Counted from the first letter of the stretch, positions 6,884 through 15,089 are shown. The stretch is 31,218 nucleotides of DNA from UBA1447 sp964568955 (GCA_964568955.1 CAZMSM010000022.1:1-31218), one strand, 5' to 3'. The notes: generated by a model not told the origin, from the sequence alone. Program-made: numbers and translations.

Positions 6884-7687
6884 TCACTCTCCTTGCAGGA
6901 TTTTTAAATTACGTTCAATCACTGCCCTGCCCCGCCATGCGTAGGCGCGGTGAGCAAGGTCGTTGCCGGGTTTTACTTGCGCGCAAGCACCTGCCTTGAA
7001 CTCTTCAAGCGGCATAATTTCTGTATTATTATTCATCGGGCAAACCAGCTGGCAAACGTCGCATCCCCAGGCGCAGCCGTTGGCTTTTATCAGTTTTACC
7101 TGGGCCGGCGTGAGTTCGCCTTTGCTTTGGGTAATGTGGGAAAGGCACTTTGTGTTGTCAAATTCAAGTCTGCCGAGTATGCTTGTCGGGCAGGCGGTGA
7201 CACATTTGCCGCACCCTGTGCATCGGTGTAGACCCGTGGTTACAGCGGCGTCAATAGCTAGCGTCGTGACAATCTCGCCAATAAAAACCCAGGAGCCAAA
7301 CTTGGGATTGATAAGCAGATTGTTTTCACCGATTACGCCAAGCCCGGCATTCGCGGCGGCCTTTACCTCCGGAATCGGGGAATTGTCGGTAAAAGCGACA
7401 AATTTTTCTGCCGGGAAGTCATTTTTAAGCCCTTCAACAACCGTGTTCAATCGGCCGAGGACGACCTCGTGATAATCCTGTACAACAGCGTAACGCGAAA
7501 CATTTGCCTTGGCATAGGCCTCTTCGCCCAAATAATATGGAAAAAGAGCGACAATTACACTCGTCGCTCCATCGGGGATTCTTATTTTACTGCTGCATGG
7601 CAGAAGATGATTTTTTAGCACGGAGTAATCGCAGACTCCCCATGCGGGTGAGATGCCATTCATTGAGAAATCCAAAATGTTGTGCAT
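6884..7687 (-). CDS. Short epoxyqueuosine reductase (QueG)-like 4Fe-4S protein
   Basis: The 267-residue product matches the core of QueG, the iron-sulfur, cobalamin-dependent enzyme that reduces epoxyqueuosine in tRNA. Matching segments include the central DNSPIPEVKAAANAGLGVIG and NNLLINPKFGSWVFIGEIVT. Two ferredoxin-like clusters follow, CTGCGKCVTACP (about 157-168) and CAWGCDVCQLVCP (about 205-217). Canonical QueG is about 350-390 residues with a C-terminal HEAT-like region, which is missing here, so a different substrate is possible. The start has AAGGGTAAGGAT before ATG. It is last in the citrate synthase operon, 33 bp after the AEC permease gene. The window also holds the queuosine precursor transporter QueT, which fits a Q-related role without proving it. 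Confidence 0.75.
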   Translation of the reverse strand: MHNILDFSMNGISPAWGVCDYSVLKNHLLPCSSKIRIPDGATSVIVALFPYYLGEEAYAKANVSRYAVVQDYHEVVLGRLNTVVEGLKNDFPAEKFVAFTDNSPIPEVKAAANAGLGVIGENNLLINPKFGSWVFIGEIVTTLAIDAAVTTGLHRCTGCGKCVTACPTSILGRLEFDNTKCLSHITQSKGELTPAQVKLIKANGCAWGCDVCQLVCPMNNNTEIMPLEEFKAGACAQVKPGNDLAHRAYAWRGRAVIERNLKILQGE

Positions 7688-7720
7688 ATCCTTACCCTTC
7701 GGTCACCGTTTTATATGTTT

Positions 7721-8677
7721 TTATACGACGCTTGAAAGTGCAATCATAAACGGCATGGTAATAATGGAAATAAAGCTGACAATTGCCACTGTTTTTGAGG
7801 CAAAGACAGAGTCCCTACCGTATTTAGCGGCAAACATAACCGTATTGTTGGCCGTGGGCGCACTAGCGGAAATAATCAGCGCCGACAGCAGGGTGCCCGT
7901 CAAGCCGAATAACTTGAACAAGGCCAGCATCACAAGGGGCAAGATAATGAGTTTAAACAAAGCGACAATTAAAATCTTGCCGTCGCTGAAGATTTTTTTA
8001 AGCTCTACCTTCGATAAATAGGCACCGAAAATCAGCATAGCAAGCGGCGTGTTCATACTGGCGATATAGGTCACGGGTTGAAGAATAACGTTTGGCAGCG
8101 TAACGCCCAGTAAAAAAAGTGGTAACCCCACCGCTACGGACAGAGTCCCGGGGTTGATAATCAGCTTTTTAAAGTCAAAACGGATTTTCTCGTTTTTATC
8201 CGTACCGGACATGATAAAAACGCCGTGGGTAAAGACAAACATCTGGAAGGCCATGATGACGGCGGAGCAGTAAAATACGCCTTCCGGACCCAAAACGGCA
8301 TTTGCCAGGGGCAACGCCATGTACCCGCAGTTACCATACACACAGGCAAATTTAAGCACGGTGCCTTTGTCGCGATCCCCTTTGCGAAAAAAAGGAATGT
8401 TGATAGCGGCCGCTACAAAATGAAGCAGCAATCCACAACCGATTGCGATGAAAAGACCTTTTGCGGTTTGTGCATCGTATTTAATCTCTAAAAAAGAGCG
8501 GACAATGACCGCGGGGGTAATTATAAAAAACAAAAGATTGGTGCAAAGCCTCGCCGTTTTTTCGGTAAAGAGGTTTGTTTTGTCGGCCACAATACCGACG
8601 GCGACAATGATATATAGGATGACCACTTGTTCGGTGGCGACTTTCATGTGATCAAAAAACAGGGCGGTTTGGGTCAA
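7721..8677 (-). CDS. AEC (auxin efflux carrier) family transporter
   Basis: An integral membrane permease of about ten helices in two repeats, with the family features VVILYIIVAVGIVADK at the N-terminus, ACVYGNCGYMALPLANAVLG near 110-130, and ISASAPTANNTVMFAAKYG near 270-290. Characterised bacterial AEC members move organic anions such as malate or malonate. The best start is TTG at 8677, one base after the stop of the upstream membrane-protein gene. It has GAGAGGA in that gene's end as ribosome binding site, so the two are translationally coupled. An internal ATG at 8647 has no such site. The co-operonic citrate synthase makes a carboxylate substrate plausible, but this is inferred. Confidence 0.88.
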   Translation of the reverse strand: MTQTALFFDHMKVATEQVVILYIIVAVGIVADKTNLFTEKTARLCTNLLFFIITPAVIVRSFLEIKYDAQTAKGLFIAIGCGLLLHFVAAAINIPFFRKGDRDKGTVLKFACVYGNCGYMALPLANAVLGPEGVFYCSAVIMAFQMFVFTHGVFIMSGTDKNEKIRFDFKKLIINPGTLSVAVGLPLFLLGVTLPNVILQPVTYIASMNTPLAMLIFGAYLSKVELKKIFSDGKILIVALFKLIILPLVMLALFKLFGLTGTLLSALIISASAPTANNTVMFAAKYGRDSVFASKTVAIVSFISIITMPFMIALSSVV

Positions 8678-8678
8678 T

Positions 8679-9578
8679 TCAAATTTCCTCTCTTTTCAAG
8701 AAACGCACTTTTTCTAAAATAAAGGCCAAGATAAAAACGGCAACCGCCAAATCGCAATATTCCGGCGGCGAAAGGTCCGTGAGTAAATTGCCTTTGCCCA
8801 TGACCAGTATGGCGGCGCGCGGCACAAAACAAAGCAAGCATAAAAGTGCCGCAGGCAGACCGAACCCGGTCAGCTTCCAGTCCGCACCCTTGTGGTTGAC
8901 CCTGGAAATCAGCTGAGCGAAGGCCATAAAGAAAACCATCAAAAACACAATCATTAACAGTTCGAAAAACAAAGCGGAAACATTCACGAAACTGATTGTA
9001 CGCATAAAACGGTGTAAAATACGGCTAATGGACCAAGCCAGCGGGGCGATGGCCAAGAGCTTAAACTCCGACCCGTTTGATTTGCCGCTGATGTATGCGG
9101 CACCCAACACAATAAAGAAAATAGCGGAAAACACAGCAAAGACCGATTCGAACAACATCGGCAACGCGCCGGACTTCATAATGCCGGAGGTTGCCGAGTC
9201 CAAAAAGAGTTCCCCTGGGCCATTTTGCGTGGTGCCGTAGTACAAAGATGTAAAGTTGCGATACATTACAGCTGCGTCTACAAGAAAAGTAGCTGCCGTT
9301 GCCAAGGCTACGATGCCCAAACCGGGGCTTTTGCGAACCGTGGTGCTGAAGGCGATTTTATGCTTGTTCCCAAACGAAATCAAGATCATGGCACCGCCGA
9401 AAAACACCAACAGACCATATAACAGAGGAATACTCCAGTGCGCCTGTTTGTAAAAGCCTGTGCCGGGCTCAATAATTTTTAAATATTGATAAACTCGCAA
9501 GGGCAATACCAGCAGGACGGAAAGCGAAAAAACCCCCAGCAACAGTGCCGCATTGAGCTCAAGTTTTTTCTTTAACAT
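8679..9578 (-). CDS. Polytopic membrane protein of unknown function
   Basis: I do not recognise this 299-residue protein. It has about seven or eight hydrophobic helices, near residues 8-26, 49-70, 84-105, 137-162, 172-188, 200-222, 236-258 and 272-290. Basic ends (MLKKKLE and EKVRFLKREEI) suggest cytoplasmic termini. No signal peptide, enzyme motif or cysteine pattern stands out. It is second in the citrate synthase operon: 42 bp after gltA, and its stop is one base before the TTG start of the AEC permease. Coupled translation suggests the two membrane proteins are made in step and may work together. The ATG is preceded by a GGTGG site. Confidence 0.7.
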   Translation of the reverse strand: MLKKKLELNAALLLGVFSLSVLLVLPLRVYQYLKIIEPGTGFYKQAHWSIPLLYGLLVFFGGAMILISFGNKHKIAFSTTVRKSPGLGIVALATAATFLVDAAVMYRNFTSLYYGTTQNGPGELFLDSATSGIMKSGALPMLFESVFAVFSAIFFIVLGAAYISGKSNGSEFKLLAIAPLAWSISRILHRFMRTISFVNVSALFFELLMIVFLMVFFMAFAQLISRVNHKGADWKLTGFGLPAALLCLLCFVPRAAILVMGKGNLLTDLSPPEYCDLAVAVFILAFILEKVRFLKREEI

Positions 9579-9620
9579 TTTAATACCACCATTATCACCG
9601 TTTCATGACGTTCATGTCTT

Positions 9621-11036
9621 TTATCTTTCATCCGAGGGCACATAGTCGCCGGGCATATACATAGAACTTTCCGTCCTGTCCGCCATCGGGATATAGTTGC
9701 GCGGCAGGGAGACGTTCTTATAGGCAGGGCGCATGATGCGCCCACCGGTGAGCAACTCTTCCATGCGATGCGCCGCCCAGCCGGAAATCCGTGCAATGGT
9801 AAACAGCGGCGTATATAAATCCTCCGGAATTTTCAACATTTTGTAGACGAGACCGGAATACATATCGACATTTGCGCAAATCTTCTTTTTATCGCCCTTT
9901 GCCTTATAAAAGACTTCCGGGGCTAATCGTTCGACAAGCTCAAGCAATTTCAACTCATCACCATAGCCGTGTTCTTGGGCAAATTGCGCTGCGCTTTGCT
10001 TGAGTATAATCGCCCGCGGGTCAGACAAGGTGTAAACAGCGTGTCCCATGCCGTAAATCAACCCGGAACGGTCGCCGACTTCTTTATTGACAAGTTTGAT
10101 AAGGTAATCCGCAACCTGCCCCTCGTCAAGCGGATCTGCAATTTCCTGCTGCATATACGTTATCATCTCAGCCACTTTGATGTTGGCCCCGCCGTGCTTT
10201 GGACCTTTCAGCGAACCGATACCTGCCGCTATGGCGGAATAGGTATCCGTCCCGCTGGATGTCAAAACGCGCGTGGCAAAGGTGGAGTTGTTACCGCCAC
10301 CGTGTTCGGCATGGAGGATAAGGCAAAGGTCCAGCAAACGGGCTTCCTCAAGGGTAAACTTGCGGTCTGAACGGATAGAGTTCAAGACGGTTTGCGCCGT
10401 GCCGTATTCCGACTTAATTGGGTGAATATACATGCTTTTATGATAGTAATGACGGCGCTTGACCTGATAGCCGTAAGACATAATCGTCGGTAATTGGGCA
10501 ATCAGCTGTATGGATTGACGCAAAACATTTTCCGGCGAGGTGTCATCCGGACATTCATCATAAGAATACAAGGCCATTACCGAACGAGCCAGTTTATTCA
10601 TTATATCCTGGGACGGTGCCTTCATTATCATATCTTCAATGAAATCCTCCGGCAATTCCCGGCACTGGGAAAGGAGCTCGCGAAAAGAGTCCAACTGTGT
10701 TTGGCAGGGCATAGTGCCAAACAGTAGCAACCATGAGACTTCTTCAAAACCAAAACGGTCTTCTTTTTGGCAGCCGTCAATAATTTCGAGCACGTCAATA
10801 CCGCGGTAAATGAGTTTGCCATCTATCGGCACACGCTCACCGTCTTTGACATAATACCCGTCCACATTGCATATTTTTGTAAGCCCCGCCATGACACCGG
10901 TGCCATCCGCATTGCGCAGACCCCTCTTGACACCAAAGCGTTCAAAATCCCCATTTTTTATCATGCTGTTTTTTTCGAGTTCAACACATAGATCCGTCAA
11001 GGTTCCGTTCGAAATAGGAGAAATATAGTTTGACAC
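9621..11036 (-). CDS. gltA: Citrate synthase
   Basis: Condenses oxaloacetate and acetyl-CoA to citrate, in anaerobes usually to supply 2-oxoglutarate for glutamate synthesis. The 471-residue sequence carries the catalytic-core segments: HAEHGGGNNSTFATRV (about 242-257), LKGPKHGGAN (about 277-286), GHAVYTLSDPRA with the second active-site His (about 328-340), and NVDMYSGLVYKML with the active-site Asp (about 386-398). An N-terminal extension of about 60 residues is typical of the long clostridial form. 2-Methylcitrate synthase is an alternative that sequence alone cannot exclude. The start is GTG at 11036 behind GGTGG. It is the first gene of a four-gene operon with its own promoter at 11067-11094. 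Confidence 0.93.
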   Translation of the reverse strand: MSNYISPISNGTLTDLCVELEKNSMIKNGDFERFGVKRGLRNADGTGVMAGLTKICNVDGYYVKDGERVPIDGKLIYRGIDVLEIIDGCQKEDRFGFEEVSWLLLFGTMPCQTQLDSFRELLSQCRELPEDFIEDMIMKAPSQDIMNKLARSVMALYSYDECPDDTSPENVLRQSIQLIAQLPTIMSYGYQVKRRHYYHKSMYIHPIKSEYGTAQTVLNSIRSDRKFTLEEARLLDLCLILHAEHGGGNNSTFATRVLTSSGTDTYSAIAAGIGSLKGPKHGGANIKVAEMITYMQQEIADPLDEGQVADYLIKLVNKEVGDRSGLIYGMGHAVYTLSDPRAIILKQSAAQFAQEHGYGDELKLLELVERLAPEVFYKAKGDKKKICANVDMYSGLVYKMLKIPEDLYTPLFTIARISGWAAHRMEELLTGGRIMRPAYKNVSLPRNYIPMADRTESSMYMPGDYVPSDER

Positions 11037-11066
11037 GATACCACCACCTTTAATTAAGATTTATAG

Positions 11067-11094
11067 AATATAATACAACAATAAAGCCTGTCAA
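11067..11094 (-). promoter_or_regulatory. Sigma-A promoter of the citrate synthase operon
   Basis: On the minus strand a perfect TTGACA (11089-11094) is followed after 16 bp by TATATT (11067-11072), about 30 bp before the GTG start. The leader would therefore be short, with no room for a riboswitch. Confidence 0.75.
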
Positions 11095-11121
11095 GTCAAG
11101 CAAACGGGATAAAATACCGTC

Positions 11122-11192
11122 AGCCTGCAGAACCTACGGAACTTCCCACAAGGGCCGACGATATCGAAGTTCGGGGTTCACCCTTGCAGGCT
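11122..11192 (-). other. Long composite inverted repeat at the 3' end of the DUF1015 gene
   Basis: Three nested complementary blocks can pair: AGCCTGCAG (11122-11130) with TTGCAGGCT (11184-11192), AACC with GGTT, and GAACTTC with GAAGTTC around a loop of about 20 bases. The outer arm reaches the DUF1015 stop codon. There is no T-run after it on the minus strand, so it is not a standard Rho-independent terminator. It may instead stabilise the 3' end or be a structured RNA. It lies upstream of the gltA promoter. Confidence 0.55.
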
Positions 11193-12448
11193 CAACGCCC
11201 GGAGTAAAGCCTGTGAACAAAAAGGCCGCTTAAAAGCTTTGGCTCAAACCAAGTTGATTTGGGTGGCATTATTTTACCCGCGTCCGCTATGGCAAGCAGT
11301 TCCTCAATCGTGGTTGGGAACATGGAAAAAGCAAGCACCATATCCGTTTTTGCGCGTTGCTCTAGTTCTCCAAGCCCTCTTATGCCACCGACAAAATCAA
11401 TACGCTTGTCGGTTCGCGGGTCATCGATGCCAAGCACGGGGGAAATCAGATTGTGTTGTAAAATTGAAACATCCAGTTGCCCGACCGGGTCACCCTCATC
11501 AAACGTTCCTGCTTTTGCCGTGAGCTTATACCACTTATCATCATAAAACATGCCAAAGGTGTGCCTTTGGGTGGGTTTGTAGGGTTTACCGCATTCGGCG
11601 TCTTCCACAATAAAGTTGTCTTTGATTTTTATCATGAATTCATCGAACGAAAAACCGTTTAAGTCCTTGATCACTCGGTTATAATCCATTATCTCAAGTT
11701 CATCTTGAGGAAACGCCACCGCGAGGAAAAAGTTGAATTCCTCCTCCCCTGTAAAGCCGGGGTGTGCCACACGGCATTTTTTTGCAACACTCACAGCGGA
11801 GGCTGCTCGATGATGACCGTCGGCAATGTATAAGGAGTCTGTTTGCTTGAAAATTTCTGTTATTTGTGCAATAATTTCTTCACTGTCAATGACCCAAACG
11901 GTATTTGCTACGCCATCCGCAGTTATAAAGTCATAGACCGGTTTATGCTCATTTTTATAACGTTCAACAAGCGACGAAAGCAAATCGTTTTCCCTGTAAA
12001 TCAAAAATATCGGGCCGGTATTCGCATCGCAAATGTCCACATGATTTGTTCTGTCGGCTTCTTTGTCCGCCCGGGTTAATTCATGTTTTTTTATCTTGTT
12101 GTTGAGGTAGTCGTCAACGCCCGCGCACCCCACCAGCCCCGTCTGGCTGCGCCCGCTCATAATTTGACGGTAAATATAGAGGTGGGGCTGTGTGTCTTCG
12201 GCGCAAATATTTTCTGCCATAAGCTTTTCCAAATTGCTTTTCGCTTTTAAATACACTTGTTTTGAATACAAGTCTGTGCCGGGTGGCAGGTCAATCTCAG
12301 CCTTATCCACATGTAAAAAAGAGAAGGGATTGCCCGTAGTCATTTGCCGCGCTTCCTCACTGTTCATTACGTCATAGGGTAAAGCGGCAACCTGAGCCGC
12401 ATATTCCGGTAAAGGCCTCAGCGCACGAAAGGGCCGAAAAGTTGCCAT
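11192..12448 (-). CDS. DUF1015 family protein
   Basis: A 418-residue soluble protein of the DUF1015 family, for which no biochemical function is established to my knowledge. Hallmarks are the N-terminal FRPFRALRP and AALPYDVMNSEEAR, and the central YIADGHHRAASA motif (about 209-220) rich in potential metal or nucleotide ligands. The C-terminal KRIDFVGG is also typical. Full family length is kept. In other clostridia these genes often neighbour serine biosynthesis genes; here none is present. It stands alone with a promoter at 12501-12529, and the start ATG follows AAGGAAGTGTTCTG. Confidence 0.88.
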   Translation of the reverse strand: MATFRPFRALRPLPEYAAQVAALPYDVMNSEEARQMTTGNPFSFLHVDKAEIDLPPGTDLYSKQVYLKAKSNLEKLMAENICAEDTQPHLYIYRQIMSGRSQTGLVGCAGVDDYLNNKIKKHELTRADKEADRTNHVDICDANTGPIFLIYRENDLLSSLVERYKNEHKPVYDFITADGVANTVWVIDSEEIIAQITEIFKQTDSLYIADGHHRAASAVSVAKKCRVAHPGFTGEEEFNFFLAVAFPQDELEIMDYNRVIKDLNGFSFDEFMIKIKDNFIVEDAECGKPYKPTQRHTFGMFYDDKWYKLTAKAGTFDEGDPVGQLDVSILQHNLISPVLGIDDPRTDKRIDFVGGIRGLGELEQRAKTDMVLAFSMFPTTIEELLAIADAGKIMPPKSTWFEPKLLSGLFVHRLYSGR

Positions 12449-12475
12449 CAGAACACTTCCTTACAATTAAATATA

Positions 12476-12529
12476 GTCTGCCGTGTTTTACAGCAGACTT
12501 AGTTTAGCGCAAATTCAGTTTGTTTTCAA
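12476..12529 (-). promoter_or_regulatory. Promoter and leader hairpin of the DUF1015 gene
   Basis: On the minus strand TTGAAA (12524-12529) and TAAACT (12501-12506) are 17 bp apart. Immediately downstream lies an inverted repeat, GTCTGCTG paired with CGGCAGAC (12476-12498 on the plus strand), with a 7-base loop. It could be an operator near the transcription start or a 5' stem in the mRNA. Confidence 0.55.
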
Positions 12530-12536
12530 GCATTTT

Positions 12537-12572
12537 GCAAAAAAAGGAGAAGACGGCCTGTTGCCCGCCTTC
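12537..12572 (-). terminator. Rho-independent terminator of the small XRE gene
   Basis: Read on the minus strand, GAAGGCGG pairs with CCGTCTTC (one G-T wobble; 12549-12572), followed by CTCC and a run of eight T. It lies 26 bp after the XRE stop and separates it from the DUF1015 promoter. Confidence 0.85.
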
Positions 12573-12597
12573 CCACTATTTTTTGGGGTTGAAACCG

Positions 12598-12846
12598 TTA
12601 TTCTTCGATGCCAAGCATCCAGTTTACCGTTACGCCAAGTACCTCAGAAATTGCTTTAAGCTCAAAATCGGTTACATAGCGCAGTTGCCCTTCAAGCTTG
12701 GAAAGACCGGAAGCGTTTAGGTCGATTCCTTTAATTTGAAGTTGGGTCAACAAATCCTTTTGTTTCATATTGATGGATTTACGCTGACTTTCTATTTTTG
12801 CACCAACGATGTTACGGTCGCCAAGAGGTTGTTTTCTAATTCTCAT
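12598..12846 (-). CDS. Small XRE-family HTH transcription regulator, 82 aa
   Basis: A compact single-domain DNA-binding protein. IVGAKIESQRKSINMKQKDL and LNASGLSKLEGQLRYVTDFE give the helix-turn-helix, and LKAISEVLGVTVNWMLG is the usual closing helix of the Cro/CI fold. The start at 12846 is set by GAAGGAGG upstream; an ATG at 12948 would add 34 residues with no family resemblance and no ribosome binding site. The gene is monocistronic, with a promoter at 12981-13009 and its own terminator. A palindrome between -35 and -10 suggests it represses itself. Its other targets are unknown. Confidence 0.88.
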   Translation of the reverse strand: MRIRKQPLGDRNIVGAKIESQRKSINMKQKDLLTQLQIKGIDLNASGLSKLEGQLRYVTDFELKAISEVLGVTVNWMLGIEE

Positions 12847-12980
12847 AATCCTGCCTCCTTCATTATTGCAAACGCTAACAGTTCGCTTGCTTTTATCGTG
12901 ACGGTAACTATACGTATTGTATAATCTTTTTTTAACCGCCTGCCGCAAAGTACCATTTATTGGTCTCTGTGACTGTTTTT

Positions 12981-13009
12981 ATTATATCATTCGTCGAATA
13001 TATAGTCAA
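12981..13009 (-). promoter_or_regulatory. Promoter of the small XRE gene with an operator-like palindrome
   Basis: On the minus strand TTGACT (13004-13009), 17 bp, then a perfect TATAAT (12981-12986). The spacer contains the 11-bp palindrome ATTCGTCGAAT (12989-12999), placed where a bound repressor would block polymerase. The leader is about 125 bases long. Confidence 0.75.
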
Positions 13010-13371
13010 GTATTATTCTAGTAATAGTTTATCGTGTGAAAAATAATCACATAGCCCACAATTCTTTATTCTATCAATGTAACTTACTATACAATCTGTA
13101 CATTTTTTCGCCTAAATGCGAGTTGTTTTTAGACTTGTTTCTAATTTTGAACATTTCCTGTCTTTTATATTGAGAATAAACAATGAACAGCATGTGAAGC
13201 AATCTTTAATCAAGCACTGAATTTCTAAAAATAAATTCTGATTTTTACCAAGGCACTAAATATTTTTTAATTTTTTTATATTTATTCCGATAATTTATGG
13301 GTTTTCTTTCCGTTAAAGAATACTTTTGGTATAATATTCTAAATACTCGACAATTTTACCTTGGCAGAAAA
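13010..13371. other. AT-rich intergenic region, no gene seen
   Basis: No open frame with a ribosome binding site is visible. A plus-strand TATAAT at 13330-13335 has only a poor -35. This region separates the divergent small XRE gene and nicotinate phosphoribosyltransferase; the organised sites lie at its two ends. Confidence 0.5.
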
Positions 13372-13443
13372 AGCGGTTCTATTGACAACATAGAAAACGG
13401 TTCTATTGATAGCATAGAAAGCGGTTCTATTTACTGCACAGGC
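13372..13443 (+). repeat. Three 24-bp direct repeats upstream of pncB
   Basis: Units at 13372-13395, 13396-13419 and 13420-13443 share A(G/A)CGGTTCTATT at exactly 24-bp spacing. In the first two, TTCTAT and ATAGAA form an inverted repeat with a 7-bp centre. The third keeps only the left half and runs into the -35 zone of the TATAAT at 13448. This looks like an operator or activator-site array for nicotinate salvage control. Confidence 0.8.
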
Positions 13444-13453
13444 ATGTTATAAT
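13425..13453 (+). promoter_or_regulatory. Promoter of the nicotinate phosphoribosyltransferase gene
   Basis: A perfect TATAAT (13448-13453) is preceded at 17 bp only by TTCTAT, which is part of the third direct repeat. The poor -35 and the adjacent repeats suggest regulator-dependent transcription. The leader would be about 80 bases. Confidence 0.6.
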
Positions 13454-13538
13454 GAGTTGGAATTATTTTGGCTGTATGCATTTTAATCAACAGATGCGTG
13501 GTCCGACTGACTTTGACTAGAGGGGGAGCAAAAAGACA

Positions 13539-15017
13539 ATGAAAACGACGAAAATAACAAAAGAAAATAACGACACTACACGAAATCTAACGATGCTCGT
13601 CGATTTTTATGAGCTGACTATGGCAAACGGTTACCTTACAAGTGACCTGAAGGATACCATTGCATACTTCGATATGTTTTTCCGCAGTGCGCCCGACGCC
13701 GGTGGCTATGCCATTATGGCAGGGGTCGAACAGCTCATTGAATACCTTGAGGGCCTGAAGTTTACCCGACGAGACATCGATTTTTTACGCGAGAAAGGTT
13801 TTGACGACATCTTTCTGCGTTACCTTGAACATTTTGAGTTTGCCTGCGACGTTTGGGCGGTACCGGAGGGTACGCCTATCTTCCCGGGGGAACCCATTGT
13901 CACCGTGCGGGGCCCTGTTATACAAGCCCAATTTATTGAAACAATGTTGCTGCTTTGCATCAACCATCAAAGCCTCATTGCAACAAAGGCAAACCGCATT
14001 GCAAGGGCTGCTCAAGGGCGCGTCGTGTGCGATTTTGGGGCAAGGCGGGCACATGGTTTTGACGCAGCTGTTTATGGCGCAAGAGCCGCCTACATCGGCG
14101 GGTGCCAAGGCTCATCCAACACTTTGGCGGAACTTGATATGGGTATACCCGTATTCAGCTCCATGGCGCATAGCTGGGTACAGATGTTTGAGAGTGAGTT
14201 GGAAGCTTTTTGCGCTTTCGCAAGGCAATACCCCGATAATTGCACCTTGCTTGTGGACACTTACAACACCCTCAAATCCGGCTTGCCAAACGCCATTGCG
14301 GCATTTGAAAAAGAACTTGTTCCTCGGGGCTGTCGTCCCAAAGCTGTGCGGATTGACAGCGGTGATATCGCATACCTCTCACGCAAAGTCCGACGTATGC
14401 TTGACGACGCCGGCTTCCCCGACTGTAAAATCATCGCTTCCAACGCCTTGGACGAATATATTATTCAGGATATGATCAGCCAAGGTGCAAAGGTAGACAT
14501 TTTCGGTGTGGGCGAACGGCTTATCACCAGCGCATCCAGCCCCGTGTTCGGCGGTGTGTACAAGTTATGCGCGACCGAGCGTGACGGGGTTATGCAATCA
14601 AAAATAAAAATCAGTGAAAATGTAACCAAGATAACCACCCCCTGCTTTAAAAAGGTATGGCGTTTGTTTGACAGGGACACGGGCAAGGCCATTGCGGACT
14701 TGATTTCACTTGCCGATGAGCAACTCAATGAAAACGAACCTTATGAGCTTTTTGACCCCGATTATACCTGGAAGCGTAAAACAGTCACTAACTTTGTTGC
14801 ACGACCGCTGCTGCATAGAATTTTCAAAAAAGGCAAATGCGTGTATGACCGACCAAGCCTTGAGGACATCGCCGCCTATTGTACGCAACAGGTGGATACC
14901 TTGTGGGAGGAAGTTTTGCGCTTTGAAAAGCCGCATAACTACTACGTTGACCTATCCCAAGCACTTTGGAATGAAAAGCAGGCAATCATCGGCGAATTCA
15001 CCGGCAGAAAAAGTTAG
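13539..15017 (+). CDS. pncB: Nicotinate phosphoribosyltransferase
   Basis: Converts nicotinate and PRPP to nicotinate mononucleotide, the committed Preiss-Handler salvage step to NAD. The 492-residue protein is the long Firmicute type. It shows LVDFYELTMANGYL at the N-terminus, FGARRAHGFDAAVYGARAAY (about 166-185), and the PRPP/phosphate-binding VRIDSGDIAYLS (about 270-281) and FGVGERLITS. The short N-terminal tail (MKTTKITKEN) is polar. The start follows AGAGGGGGAGC. It is a single-gene unit behind a repeat-controlled promoter. The hairpin at 15047-15077 is shared with the convergent gene. Confidence 0.95.
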   Translation: MKTTKITKENNDTTRNLTMLVDFYELTMANGYLTSDLKDTIAYFDMFFRSAPDAGGYAIMAGVEQLIEYLEGLKFTRRDIDFLREKGFDDIFLRYLEHFEFACDVWAVPEGTPIFPGEPIVTVRGPVIQAQFIETMLLLCINHQSLIATKANRIARAAQGRVVCDFGARRAHGFDAAVYGARAAYIGGCQGSSNTLAELDMGIPVFSSMAHSWVQMFESELEAFCAFARQYPDNCTLLVDTYNTLKSGLPNAIAAFEKELVPRGCRPKAVRIDSGDIAYLSRKVRRMLDDAGFPDCKIIASNALDEYIIQDMISQGAKVDIFGVGERLITSASSPVFGGVYKLCATERDGVMQSKIKISENVTKITTPCFKKVWRLFDRDTGKAIADLISLADEQLNENEPYELFDPDYTWKRKTVTNFVARPLLHRIFKKGKCVYDRPSLEDIAAYCTQQVDTLWEEVLRFEKPHNYYVDLSQALWNEKQAIIGEFTGRKS

Positions 15018-15046
15018 AAAGTGTGCAACCTGAAAAAATAGGCATC

Positions 15047-15077
15047 AAAAAGGGGTGCGGCTGTCAGCCGCACCCCT
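15047..15077 (-). terminator. Strong terminator between convergent genes
   Basis: A perfect 12-bp stem, AGGGGTGCGGCT with AGCCGCACCCCT (15051-15077), has a 3-base loop. On the minus strand it is followed by TTTTTGATG, making it the terminator of the small membrane protein gene. It probably also stops pncB transcripts. Confidence 0.9.
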
Positions 15078-15089
15078 CAATATTGGATC

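Noticed and set aside
12847..12948. N-terminal extension of the small XRE gene
   Set aside because: The added 34 residues have no ribosome binding site and are unlike the family; the ATG at 12846 has GAAGGAGG.
13372..13443. Possible CRISPR array
   Set aside because: The three units are contiguous at 24 bp with no spacers and no cas genes nearby; a promoter-proximal operator array fits better.
14316..14330. GAACTTGTTC inside pncB as an SOS box
   Set aside because: The spacing is two bases rather than four and it is internal to a coding sequence.
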